NCBI GenBank assembly: GCA_030840515.1
Contig: JAVEEJ010000199.1
Location: 1 to 18,827 of the forward strand
Direction of reading: 5' to 3'
From: Frankiaceae bacterium
GTDB taxonomy: Bacteria > Actinomycetota > Actinomycetes > JAVEEJ01
Length of the DNA stretch: 18,827 bases
Part shown: positions 7,715 through 15,885 of the stretch, one piece after another
Position numbering within the stretch: the stretch's first letter is position 1
Layout: each line of letters starts with the position of its first letter
Notes under the pieces: model-generated
Told to the model about the DNA's origin: nothing
What the model saw: the letters and a program-made list of their open reading frames with translations, nothing else
The model's database searches: none
Program-made: the position numbers and the translations under genes

Positions 7715-9091
7715 TCAGTTCGGTTGATGCAGTGAGTGGCCTCGATGGTGTGTCGCGGGCAACAGCCAGTTGCGCTGCCACCAGCGTGCCCACCGCGCGG
7801 GGTCTGTGGTGGGGCGCGCGATGAGGAAGCCTTGCGCGTGATCCGCCCCCATGGTGCCGAGCGTCTCCAGTTCGCTGGGCGTCTCGACTCCCTCGGCGGT
7901 GACGGTGGCCCCCAGGTCGAACGCCAGCAGGACGAGTGAGGTGATCACAGAGCGGCGCGCGGCGTCGCTGGTCACGCTCGCCACCAGCGAGCGATCGATC
8001 TTGATGATGTCGGGACGCAGCTGAAGGACGTGGCTGAGCGAGGCGAAGCCAGCACCTGTGTCATCCACGGCGAGACGGATGCCTCTTTCGCGGAGGGGAG
8101 CGAGCGAGGTGGCGATCTCCTCGTAGGTGCTGATGCGCACGTGCTCGGTGATCTCGATGATGAGCCGCTCACATTGCATGTCGGGCTCGAGGAGCCGCCG
8201 CACGAATGCCGGATCGGTGAGCAACTCGGGCGTAGCGTTGATCGACAGCAGGCACGCGTCCGGCAGTCCCGGCAGCAGATCGAGGGCCGACATGAAGGTG
8301 AGTCGGTCCAGGTCCAGCGCCATGCCGGCTTCGGTCGCCTCCTTGAACCAGACGTCCGGAGGCCGCCCGTCGGGGAAGCGAGCGAGTGCCTCGACACCCG
8401 TGAGAACGCCGGTGTTGAGGTCGATGATGGGTTGCAGCGCGATGTCGACAGTCTGGTCGGCGAGCACGCGAGTGACCCGTGCCGCCGCGGCCTCGACCTC
8501 ACGCGCAGCGACCATCGCGTCGGTCAGAAGCCGGCGGGTTCCGCGGTAGCCCAAGACCCGGCCCTGCTCGTCGTGGATCGCCGCGCTGGAGCCCTGCAGC
8601 ATCACGACGTGACCGTCGGCGTGCCGCCAGGGCAACTCCAGTGGCCCCGAAGGAAGGGGCGTGCCGCGCTCGTCCAAGTTCTGCTGCACGAGGGCGTAGA
8701 CCGCTGGAATGGCCTCCGGAACCACGAGGTGCTCGGCGGTCTCGCCCAGTAGCGCGCTCGGCTCGTGCCCGAGGATGTCGCGCACGGCCTCGCTCGAGTA
8801 GGTGAGGCGAAACTCCTTGTCGCACTGCCACAGCCAGTCGTTGGACAGCTGCTCGGTAGTGGCCAGGGCCTGGGACTGCAGGTGGAGTTCGCGGCGCGTT
8901 CGCACGGACGTCCTGACGAGGGTCCACGTAGCCACGACCGCGAGAACCAGCCAGGTCGCCGCCAGCACCGCCACGAACTTCCGGGCGCCGTCGTGGGTGT
9001 TCCGGCGAAGGTCGTCACTCAGCAGGATCAGCGACAGGACGCTCTGGGCGGCGATGAGGGAGATGAACAGCCAGACGGACCGCTTGGACAC
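7715..9091 (-). CDS. Membrane PAS-EAL protein, probable cyclic-di-GMP phosphodiesterase
   Basis: This is a 458-residue protein. GTG at 9091-9089 is the start because GGAGGAGG (complement of 9097-9104) lies 5 bases upstream. Two membrane helices (about 5-24 and 39-59) are followed by a PAS fold (about 80-185, DWLWQCDKEFRLTYSS) and an EAL domain (about 212-440). Residues usually needed for c-di-GMP hydrolysis are present: Glu234 in EALAR, Asn285 in SINAT, Glu313/Glu316 in IIEITEH, Asp343-Asp344, Lys364 in KIDRSL, Glu400 in AEGVET and Gln420 in AQGFL. Loop 6 reads DDTGAGFASL, with Thr where most EAL enzymes have Phe. No GGDEF domain is present. The expected role is lowering of c-di-GMP in response to a signal sensed by PAS or the membrane region. 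It follows the AarF-like gene by 106 bases on the same strand. Confidence 0.85.
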   Translation of the reverse strand: MSKRSVWLFISLIAAQSVLSLILLSDDLRRNTHDGARKFVAVLAATWLVLAVVATWTLVRTSVRTRRELHLQSQALATTEQLSNDWLWQCDKEFRLTYSSEAVRDILGHEPSALLGETAEHLVVPEAIPAVYALVQQNLDERGTPLPSGPLELPWRHADGHVVMLQGSSAAIHDEQGRVLGYRGTRRLLTDAMVAAREVEAAAARVTRVLADQTVDIALQPIIDLNTGVLTGVEALARFPDGRPPDVWFKEATEAGMALDLDRLTFMSALDLLPGLPDACLLSINATPELLTDPAFVRRLLEPDMQCERLIIEITEHVRISTYEEIATSLAPLRERGIRLAVDDTGAGFASLSHVLQLRPDIIKIDRSLVASVTSDAARRSVITSLVLLAFDLGATVTAEGVETPSELETLGTMGADHAQGFLIARPTTDPARWARWWQRNWLLPATHHRGHSLHQPN

Positions 9092-9135
9092 AGTCCCCTC
9101 CTCCGACACCATCCCCGCCGCCAGATGCCGCTATG

Positions 9136-9154
9136 TGCACCTTAGAACGGTGCA
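9136..9154. promoter_or_regulatory. Perfect inverted repeat upstream of the EAL gene
   Basis: TGCACC-N7-GGTGCA is a perfect 6-base inverted repeat with loop TTAGAAC. It lies 45 bases upstream of the EAL start codon and 44 bases past the AarF-like stop codon. It could be an operator for the EAL gene or part of a terminator for the AarF-like gene. It lacks a T-run. Confidence 0.4.
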
Positions 9155-9161
9155 TCGGGCT

Positions 9162-9174
9162 TTGCCACGGGCAA
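9162..9174 (-). terminator. Short hairpin downstream of AarF-like gene
   Basis: TTGCC-ACG-GGCAA is a perfect 5-base stem with a 3-base loop, 24 bases past the AarF-like stop codon. It is too short and has no T-run, so it is weak as a terminator. Confidence 0.25.
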
Positions 9175-9197
9175 CAGGGTGGTCTCGCGGCGCCCCC

Positions 9198-10874
9198 TCA
9201 GCGCTTGCGGCGCAGCCTTCGGTCGCCGAGCACGATGCTGCCGACCAACCACGCACCCCCGACAGCCGCCGCCATGAACAGGAGAAACGCCAGCGCGGGA
9301 TAGCCCGCGATGCGACTGGATGTCTGCACGTTCATCAGCAGCGCCGCACCGACGATGAGGGCAGCGAGTACGAGGCCCGTGGCGATCCGATTCGCCATGC
9401 GGTGCAGGCCGTAGAGCAGCTCCTTCTCGTCAAAGGCGTCGACCTCCAGCTTGAAGCTGCCTGAGGCCAGCACGTCCATGGCCCGGTTCACCCGACCGGG
9501 GAGCTGCTCGACGAAGTCCCTGGTCTCCATCGCGGCGTTGAGCAGGCCGGACATGGACGGCCTGACGCCACCGCGCGCCAGCTCCATCGCACGTGCCTGC
9601 ACGATCTCCACCGGTGCGACGTCCGGGTCGAGGGTGCGCGCCACCATGTCGAGATTGAGCAGTGCCTTGCCCACCATCGACAGCTCCGCCGGCGGCCGCA
9701 GCCCCGACGTCCCGCAGGCGCGCGTGATCTCGAGAACCAGTCGCCCGACGTCGAGCTGCCCGAGCGTCGCGGCCCCGTGCCGCTCGACGATCTGCGACAC
9801 CTCCGCGGTGAACCGGCGCTCGTCGTACTCGTCCAGTCGTTCCGACATCTCGCTGGCCATGCGCGCGACTTCCTCGCCGCGCTGCTCACCGAGCGCGAGC
9901 AGCAGACGCGTGAGACGGTCGCGCATCTGCGGGGCGACCTGCGCCACCATGCCGAGGTCGATCAGCCCGAGGCGCCCCTCCGGGGTCAGCAGCACGTTGC
10001 CGGGATGCGGATCGGCGTGGAAGAAGCCCTCGATCAAGATCTGGTCCAGGTAGGCGTCGAAGAGGTCGTGGGCCAGCGCGGCGCCGTCGATCTCGAGGCG
10101 TGCGAGCGGGGTCATCTCCGTGACCTTGCGTCCGCGCACGCGGTCCATGGTCAACACGCGACTGGACGTGAAGTCGTCGTAGGGCCGTGGCACGACGAGC
10201 CGCGTCCGGTTGGCGACGATGCCGCGCAGCCGGACCAGGTTCGCCGCCTCTTTGCGGTAGTCGAGCTCGTCCACGAGTGAGCGCCGGAACCGGGCGAGGA
10301 GGTCCACCGCGCCGAAGGCCTGCCCGCCGTCGGTGTGCCGCTCCAGCGCCTCGGCGATCGGCTCCAGCATCTCGAGGTCGTCGAGGACCTGGCGACGAAT
10401 GCCCGGCCGCTGGACCTTCACGACGACGTCGCGTCCGCCCCGCAGCGTTGCCGCGTGCACCTGCCCCAGCGAGGCCGCAGCCATCGGCGCCTCGTCGATC
10501 TCGTCGAAGACCCGGGAGAGCCGAACCCCGAGCTCCTCCTCGATGATCGCCCGGGCGTCGTCGAAGGGGAACGGCTCGAGCCGGTCCTGGAGCCGGGTCA
10601 GGCCGTCGATGTAGGACTGGGGCAACAGGTCCGCCCGGGTCGACAGGAGCTGGCCGAGCTTGATGAAGGTCGGGCCCATCCGCTCCAGGTCTGCAGCCAG
10701 GCTCTCGCCCTTGGCGAGATCCGCGGCCAGGTCCGGGGGAGCGCTGTCCGGGTCGTCGAGGAACGCGCTCTCCAGGCCCGCACGGTGCACGAGGTCCGAC
10801 CGTCCGTACTTCAGGAGCAGCCGGGCGATGTCCCGGTAGCGGCCAGGGTGGCGGGCCATCTCGCGCACGATCAT
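9198..10874 (-). CDS. AarF/ABC1/UbiB atypical protein kinase family protein
   Basis: This is a 558-residue protein of usual family length. It carries the UbiB hallmarks in order: KLGQ (72-75, the KxGQ motif), the Ala-rich loop AAASLGQ (132-138), Lys153 in VVKVQRP, Glu203 in ELDYRKEAAN, HADPHPGN (286-293) and IDLG (305-308, in place of the DFG motif). Two membrane helices close the protein (about 499-515 and 525-549), which anchors the kinase-like domain to the membrane. Family members are ATPase-like helpers of quinone or lipid metabolism rather than classical protein kinases; no quinone genes are seen here. I chose ATG at 10874; a second Met is at residue 6, and the ribosome-binding site is weak (TAGGG upstream). 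It is divergent from the GGDEF-EAL gene. Confidence 0.9.
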   Translation of the reverse strand: MIVREMARHPGRYRDIARLLLKYGRSDLVHRAGLESAFLDDPDSAPPDLAADLAKGESLAADLERMGPTFIKLGQLLSTRADLLPQSYIDGLTRLQDRLEPFPFDDARAIIEEELGVRLSRVFDEIDEAPMAAASLGQVHAATLRGGRDVVVKVQRPGIRRQVLDDLEMLEPIAEALERHTDGGQAFGAVDLLARFRRSLVDELDYRKEAANLVRLRGIVANRTRLVVPRPYDDFTSSRVLTMDRVRGRKVTEMTPLARLEIDGAALAHDLFDAYLDQILIEGFFHADPHPGNVLLTPEGRLGLIDLGMVAQVAPQMRDRLTRLLLALGEQRGEEVARMASEMSERLDEYDERRFTAEVSQIVERHGAATLGQLDVGRLVLEITRACGTSGLRPPAELSMVGKALLNLDMVARTLDPDVAPVEIVQARAMELARGGVRPSMSGLLNAAMETRDFVEQLPGRVNRAMDVLASGSFKLEVDAFDEKELLYGLHRMANRIATGLVLAALIVGAALLMNVQTSSRIAGYPALAFLLFMAAAVGGAWLVGSIVLGDRRLRRKR

Positions 10875-10953
10875 GGCGCTGCCCTACCCGCAATCGACCC
10901 CTTACCACCGCGTGATGGCCACCCCGGCCAGGAGCGCCCGCCGCTAGTGCGTA

Positions 10954-10963
10954 TGCCGCGGCA
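10954..10963. promoter_or_regulatory. Palindrome in the aarF-like / GGDEF-EAL divergent region
   Basis: TGCCGCGGCA is a perfect 10-base palindrome. It is nested in an imperfect repeat, CTAGTGC at 10944 and GCACCTAG at 10961. It sits directly before the conserved motif at 10965-10995, so it may be an operator. Short GC palindromes also arise by chance in such DNA. Confidence 0.3.
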
Positions 10964-10964
10964 C

Positions 10965-10995
10965 CTAGTCACTTTGGGCGGTTGCTGCCGAGTAT
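10965..10995 (+). promoter_or_regulatory. Candidate promoter motif, copy A (upstream of GGDEF-EAL gene)
   Basis: The pattern is CTAGTC-N2-TTTGG-N-CGGTT-N9-TAT, and a second copy with identical spacing lies at 17973-18003. Within copy A, GTCA (10968-10971), 15 bases, then GCCGAG (10987-10992) resembles the FliA-type promoter pattern reported for the actinobacterium Actinoplanes (CTCA-N15-17-GCCGAA, from memory). That reading fits a c-di-GMP gene, but it is an inference. Confidence 0.45.
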
Positions 10996-11117
10996 CCGCA
11001 AGTTGATGCTGAATCCGCCGATTGTTGATCGACAGACTGTGCAACTGGGCACGGCCAGGGGTGGTGGTGGAGATCAGCGCCACATCTCACGCCGTGTCGC
11101 ACGTGGAGGAGCAGGGC

Positions 11118-13295
11118 GTGGCCTCACCGCTCGACCTGGTGCAGACGCTGCAGCTGGTCGCCGACGCGATCGTGGAGTCGCTCGGCTTCGAGGTCGCCGT
11201 CATCAATCTGGTCGAGGACGACTCCCGGATGGTCGTCGCCGCGGTCTCCGGCCCGGATGACGTGCGGGCCACCCTGCTGAACCGCCGCCAAGGTCGTGAA
11301 GGCTGGTCGAAGCTGCTCGCCGCGAGCGAGCCCTGGGGCCGGCTTCGCTTCCTCGACCACGCCAGTTCGCCCGAGGACCCGGCGGACATCTTGTCGTGGA
11401 TCCCGGACATCCCTGTCTCCGACGACCCCAACGCCTGGCATCCGGAGGACGCGCTCTTCGCCCCACTCGAGTCCTCCGATGGCGAGCTGCTCGGCATGCT
11501 GTCGGTCGACGTGCCCGTCGACGGCCTGCGTCCCGGCCCGGCCACCCGGCGCGCGCTCGAGGCCTTCGCAGTGACGGCCTCGCTCGCCATCCAGCATGCG
11601 GCGCTCGCTGCCGAGAGCCGCCGCGGAGCCCGTCGATTCCAGGCGGTCTTCGACTCCAGCCCGGTCGCCATCGCGCTGCTGGGACCGGACCGGCGCTTCG
11701 CGGGCGTCAACGACGCCCTCTGCCGATTCCTCGGCCGTGATCGCGCCGCGCTGGTCGGCCACAACCCCCTGGAGTTCACCCACGCCAGTGACCTGGCCGC
11801 CACGCAGCGTCTCGCCGCGTCCAGCTGGTCGCCCATCCCGGCTCCGCGCGGCGCCGGTCCGGCCCCCGTCGAGAAGCGCTACGTGCTGCCTGACGGGTCG
11901 ATCGTCTGGGGGTTGCTGCACCTCGCCCCGCTGGGCTCCGGCGACGAGCCGGGCCTGGTCATCGCTCAGATCGAGGACATCACCGAGCGCAAGTGGGCGG
12001 AGGAGCGGCTGGTACGCCAGGCGCACTTCGACGCCCTCACCGCGCTGCCCAACCGGGCGCAGTCGATGCAGCGCCTGGCCGCGTCACTTGCAGCCGACGC
12101 GGAGGCGGGCACCATGACCGCCGCCTTCTTCTGCGACCTCGACCGGCTCAAGCTCGTCAACGACGGCTACGGGCACGCCGTCGGCGACGCCTACATCTGC
12201 GAGGTCAGCCGTCGGATCCGGGCGAGCGTGCGCGACTCGGACGTTGTCGGCCGGCTCAGCGGCGACGAGTTCGTCGTCATCCTCGAGGGGCTGCTCACTC
12301 CTACTGAGGCGATCGGACTGGCCGGTCGCATCATCGAGACCGTGCGGCAGCCGCTGCAGCTCGGGGGGCTCACCTTCAGTCCGTCCCTGTCGCTCGGCAT
12401 CGCCTACAGCAGTGGCGCAGAGACGACGGCAGACGAGCTGCTCGCTCAGGCCGACTCGGCGATGTACCGGGCGAAGGTGGAGGACCGGGGAGGCTGGCAC
12501 GTGTACGACGCCACGCTGCCCAACTCGGCCGCGGCTCAGCTGCGACTGCGCAGCGACATCCCCGACGCGCTCGAGCAGGACCAGTTCGTCCTGCACTACC
12601 AGCCGATCGTGCGCCTCGCCGACGGATCGGTCGTGGGTCATGAGGCGCTGCTCCGCTGGGAGCACCCGCGTCGTGGCCTGCTCAACCCGGCCGAGTTCCT
12701 CGACGTGATCCTGGACAGCGAGTTCGAGTCGCCGGTCACCGACTGGGTCCTCCGCCAGGCCTGCGCCGACGCGATGCTTCGACCCGTTGGGCTGCGCAAG
12801 GTCTCGGTCAACGTCAGCTCGCTGCAGGTCGTGCGCCGTGAGCTGCCGGAGGTCATCGCGCAGTGCCTCAAGACGACTGGTCTTGCTCCCGAGGACCTCG
12901 TCCTCGAGGTGACCGAGGATCGTCTCCTGTCGCGCGCCGACGGCGCGGAGCGACTGGCCGCGCTGCACGACCTCGGCGTGCAACTCGCCATCGACGACTT
13001 CGGGACCGGGTACGCCGGACTGGGCTACCTGCAGCGGTTCCCGACGCTCGACCTGGTCAAGCTCGACCGCAGCTTCGTCGCCGGCCTGGGCAAGGACCCC
13101 ATCAGCGAGCACATCGTGCGCTCGATGGTCGAGCTGGCGCGCGGATGCGGACTGGTCCTGGTCATCGAGGGTGTGGAGACCGTTCACCAGGCCCAGCTCC
13201 TCGGCGAGCTCGGCGTGGCGCTCGTCCAGGGCTACCTTTTCGGCAGGCCGGCTCCGCTGGGCCGGGCCATGGGCTTCAGCGCGGTCGCCGGCTGA
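11118..13295 (+). CDS. GAF-PAS-GGDEF-EAL protein (cyclic-di-GMP synthesis/hydrolysis)
   Basis: The protein has 725 residues from GTG 11118, chosen for GGAGGAG at 11105-11111; in-frame starts at 11022 (TTG) and 11061-11067 (GTG) are alternatives. The domain order is GAF (about 5-165), PAS (about 170-295, SSPVAIALLGPDRRFAGVN), GGDEF (about 297-465) and EAL (about 475-715). The cyclase signature is SGDEF at 381-385, an accepted variant of GGDEF, with an RxxD inhibitory site (RDSD, 372-375) five residues before it. The EAL domain is also intact: Glu509 in EALLRW, Asn565 in VNVSS, Glu597, Asp626-Asp627 in DDFGTGY, Lys648, Glu684 in IEGVET and Gln704. No membrane helices are seen, so it is probably cytosolic. 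Both activities look possible, and the GAF and PAS domains probably decide the balance. It is divergent from the AarF-like gene. Confidence 0.88.
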   Translation: MASPLDLVQTLQLVADAIVESLGFEVAVINLVEDDSRMVVAAVSGPDDVRATLLNRRQGREGWSKLLAASEPWGRLRFLDHASSPEDPADILSWIPDIPVSDDPNAWHPEDALFAPLESSDGELLGMLSVDVPVDGLRPGPATRRALEAFAVTASLAIQHAALAAESRRGARRFQAVFDSSPVAIALLGPDRRFAGVNDALCRFLGRDRAALVGHNPLEFTHASDLAATQRLAASSWSPIPAPRGAGPAPVEKRYVLPDGSIVWGLLHLAPLGSGDEPGLVIAQIEDITERKWAEERLVRQAHFDALTALPNRAQSMQRLAASLAADAEAGTMTAAFFCDLDRLKLVNDGYGHAVGDAYICEVSRRIRASVRDSDVVGRLSGDEFVVILEGLLTPTEAIGLAGRIIETVRQPLQLGGLTFSPSLSLGIAYSSGAETTADELLAQADSAMYRAKVEDRGGWHVYDATLPNSAAAQLRLRSDIPDALEQDQFVLHYQPIVRLADGSVVGHEALLRWEHPRRGLLNPAEFLDVILDSEFESPVTDWVLRQACADAMLRPVGLRKVSVNVSSLQVVRRELPEVIAQCLKTTGLAPEDLVLEVTEDRLLSRADGAERLAALHDLGVQLAIDDFGTGYAGLGYLQRFPTLDLVKLDRSFVAGLGKDPISEHIVRSMVELARGCGLVLVIEGVETVHQAQLLGELGVALVQGYLFGRPAPLGRAMGFSAVAG

Positions 13296-13331
13296 GCCAG
13301 CACGTCCGGTGACGCCTCCGGGCGACCTGCG

Positions 13332-13337
13332 TACCCT
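13332..13337 (+). promoter_or_regulatory. Possible -10 element for the ftsH-like operon
   Basis: TACCCT lies 48 bases before the ATG at 13386. GGTGAC at 13308-13313 could be a poor -35 element with an 18-base spacer. The evidence is position and loose consensus only. Confidence 0.25.
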
Positions 13338-13385
13338 TTGGCGAGCCCCCACATCTGGCGGCACCCATCCAAGGCACGGAGCAGC

Positions 13386-15518
13386 ATGACCCTCGACGCC
13401 CCCCTCCAGTCGACGAGCCCTGCAGCGGAGCCGCCACCCCCACCTGGGCCTATCCGGCGGGGCCGTGACCTCGTCTGGGGGTCCGTGCGACGGTTCCGCA
13501 AGCGCCGTGCCGCGGCGGGCAAGCGCAGCAAGGCGATGCTCGGCCTGCTCGCCGTACTCGCGATCGAGCTGGGCGCCTTCACCTGGGCGGTCACCACGGT
13601 GTTCTCCGCGCCGTCGCCGGGCAAGCGGCTCTCGCTCGACGAGCTGACCGCGCTCGCCAAGCAAGGCCGTGTCATCACCGCTCAGCTGCTCGACGCCGAT
13701 GACCGGGTGACCGGGTTCTTCTCGACCGGGCCGGTGGGGGAGCCCTCCTCGCGGCTGGCGCCCACGAGCCCCGCGGCGGACGGCACCCAGTACGGGCACT
13801 ACTACGTGGACATCCCGTCGTCCGCACCGCTGACAGCCGACCTCAGCCGCGCGCTGCAAGCCGCCGACGCGAACTTCAGCGTCGACCACCAGGCGGGTAA
13901 GCAGAAGCTGCGCCTGGTCACCACGTTCCTGCTGCCGCTGCTGATCCTGGCCACGGTCTTCGCGCTGCTGCTCGCGCCCGGGGGGAAGAAGGGCGGCGCC
14001 ATCGGCGGCGTCGTCGACTTCTCCCAGGTCCGCGACGGCCGGGTCCGAAGCAAGGGTCCGGCCCTGGTGACCTTCGAGAGCGCGGGCGGGGTAGACGAGG
14101 CCGTGGCCGAGCTCCAAGAGGTCGTCGACTACCTCAAGGACCCGACCAAGTACGAGGCGATGGGCGCAGCGCCACCCAAGGGCCTGCTGCTGTTCGGACC
14201 TCCCGGCTGCGGCAAGACGCTGCTCGCGAAGGCCGTCGCCGGTGAGGCCGGGGTGCCGTTCTTCTCCGTCGCGGGCGCGGAGTTCGTCGAAGCCCTGGTG
14301 GGTGTCGGCGCCGCCCGCGTGCGCGACCTGTTCGCCCGGGTCCGCGCCGCCGCGCCGGCGATCATCTTCATCGACGAGCTCGACGCGGCCGGCCGCAAGC
14401 GCGGCGCAGGCGGCTCCACCGGTGGCTCCGACGAGCGCGAGCAGACGCTCAACCAGCTGCTCGTGGAGATGGACGGCTTCGACGCCTCGAAGGGCGTCGT
14501 CGTGATCGGCGCGACCAACCGCCCCGACATCCTCGACCCGGCGCTGCGGCGGCCCGGCCGATTCGACCGGCACATCACCATCGAACGGCCCGACGCCGAA
14601 GGCAGGCTGCGCATCCTCAAGATCCACGCCGCGGGCAAGCCCATGGCCGACGAGGTCGACCTGCAGCGCATCGCTGAGCGCACGCCGGGCTTCACGGGCG
14701 CCGACCTGGCCAACGTGGTCAACGAGGCCGCGCTGCTCACGATCCGCGACCTGCGCAACTCGGTGACGATGCCGGACCTCGAGGAGGCGATCCGGCGTGT
14801 GCTCGAAGGGCCGAAGCGGCGAGGCCACTTGATCAGCGACACCGAGAAGGACCGGGTCGCCCACCACGAGGCCGGTCACGTCGTCGTCGCGCTCGCCTTC
14901 GGCGAGCCGCAGCCGGTGCAGCGCGTGTCGATCCTCGGCCAGGCGCGCACGATCGCGACCACCGAGCTGCGCGCCGATGACGAGCAGCTGATGCTCACCG
15001 AAGGAGAGCTGCGGGCGCGGCTGGCGATCCGTCTCGCCGGCCCGGCTGCCGAGCGCGTCGTGTACGGCGACATCTCCACCGGCGTCGAGCGCGACCTCGA
15101 GGAGGCCACCTCGATGGCGCGGGACATGGTCGCGCGCTACGGCATGACCGAGGACCTCTCGCTGACTCGGCTGCTCGGGCCCGACAGCGCGGCGTTCCTC
15201 GGCGACGACACGCCGTGGGGTGACATCGCGGAGGAGACCAAGGCAGCGGCGGACGCGGCGATCCGCAAGCTCATCACCGAGGCCGTCACCACGGCGACCG
15301 TCGTACTCGAGAAGCACCGCCCTGTTCTCGAGCACATCGCCGTGCAGCTGCGCGAGCACGAGACGGTCGAGGGCGAGCCGCTGCGCCGCCTCATCGACGA
15401 CGCCAACAAGCTCATGAAGACCCGGCCCTCCACCAACGGGCGGAGCGCGTCGCGAACGGCACTCACCCGTCCGAAGGCCACCGCGCGCGCCGCGAAGGCG
15501 CAGGCCGGTCCCAGCTGA
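13386..15518 (+). CDS. ftsH: FtsH-like membrane AAA+ zinc protease, divergent pore loop
   Basis: The protein has 710 residues from ATG 13386 (GGAG at 13378-13381); a TTG at 13338 is a poorer start. After a Pro-rich cytoplasmic N-terminus it shows helix 1 (about 50-73), an extracytoplasmic part of about 100 residues, helix 2 (about 176-197), then the AAA+ domain. Walker A is GPPGCGKT (271-278), Walker B IIFIDELD (326-333), and the second region of homology with arginine fingers is RRPGRFDR (388-395). The zinc site HEAGH is at 494-498 and the third ligand is probably Asp570 in RDLEEAT. The pore loop, canonically MFVGVG, reads ALVGVG: the aromatic residue that grips substrate is Leu304. The C-terminal tail is basic and Ala-rich. 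It should degrade membrane or regulatory proteins, but it looks like a second, specialised FtsH rather than the housekeeping copy. It heads a compact operon. Confidence 0.9.
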   Translation: MTLDAPLQSTSPAAEPPPPPGPIRRGRDLVWGSVRRFRKRRAAAGKRSKAMLGLLAVLAIELGAFTWAVTTVFSAPSPGKRLSLDELTALAKQGRVITAQLLDADDRVTGFFSTGPVGEPSSRLAPTSPAADGTQYGHYYVDIPSSAPLTADLSRALQAADANFSVDHQAGKQKLRLVTTFLLPLLILATVFALLLAPGGKKGGAIGGVVDFSQVRDGRVRSKGPALVTFESAGGVDEAVAELQEVVDYLKDPTKYEAMGAAPPKGLLLFGPPGCGKTLLAKAVAGEAGVPFFSVAGAEFVEALVGVGAARVRDLFARVRAAAPAIIFIDELDAAGRKRGAGGSTGGSDEREQTLNQLLVEMDGFDASKGVVVIGATNRPDILDPALRRPGRFDRHITIERPDAEGRLRILKIHAAGKPMADEVDLQRIAERTPGFTGADLANVVNEAALLTIRDLRNSVTMPDLEEAIRRVLEGPKRRGHLISDTEKDRVAHHEAGHVVVALAFGEPQPVQRVSILGQARTIATTELRADDEQLMLTEGELRARLAIRLAGPAAERVVYGDISTGVERDLEEATSMARDMVARYGMTEDLSLTRLLGPDSAAFLGDDTPWGDIAEETKAAADAAIRKLITEAVTTATVVLEKHRPVLEHIAVQLREHETVEGEPLRRLIDDANKLMKTRPSTNGRSASRTALTRPKATARAAKAQAGPS

Positions 15519-15519
15519 G

Positions 15520-15885
15520 ATGGGGCGGGCGGATCCTTTCGCACGAGTACGGCGCACTGCGCTCGCTCTGCCTGAGGTGTCCGAGCGGCTGAGCCACGGT
15601 GCCCCGAGCTTCTTCATCCGCGGGTCTAAGTGCTTCGTGATGTGCATGAACAACCACCATGAAGACGCTCGCATCGCGCTGTGGTGCGCGGCGCCGGAGG
15701 GCGCCCAGGAGGAGCTGGTCGCCGACGACCCGGACAGCTACTTCCGGCCGCCCTACGTCGGTCACCGCGGCTGGGTGGGGGTCCGGCTGGACCGCGACCT
15801 GCCGGACGCCGAGGTCGACGCGACTGTGCTCGCCGGCTACCGCGCGATCGCGCCGAAGCGGTTGCTGGCCCAGCTCGACGGATGA
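15520..15885 (+). CDS. YjbR/MmcQ-like family protein
   Basis: This 121-residue cytosolic protein begins one base after the FtsH-like stop codon, so it is very probably translated by coupling. Its sequence follows the YjbR/MmcQ (DUF661-type) fold: FARVRRTALALPEVSERLSH at the N-terminus, then HGAPSFFIRGSKCFVM, ALWCAAPEG, PPYVGHRGWVGVRLD and a C-terminal AYRAIAPKRLLAQL-like helix (here GYRAIAPKRLL). Length is normal for the family. Members are annotated as DNA-binding because of a CyaY-like/double-wing fold, but a biological role is rarely known. Its tight placement behind an FtsH and before a Nudix hydrolase suggests co-expression, not a specific function. Confidence 0.85.
   Translation: MGRADPFARVRRTALALPEVSERLSHGAPSFFIRGSKCFVMCMNNHHEDARIALWCAAPEGAQEELVADDPDSYFRPPYVGHRGWVGVRLDRDLPDAEVDATVLAGYRAIAPKRLLAQLDG

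Noticed and set aside
12084..15674. Very long open frame (1196 codons) on the minus strand opposite ftsH and the GGDEF-EAL gene
   Set aside because: It crosses two well-supported + strand genes, is rich in Arg/Gly/Leu/Val as expected for an antisense shadow in high-GC DNA, and shows no domain.
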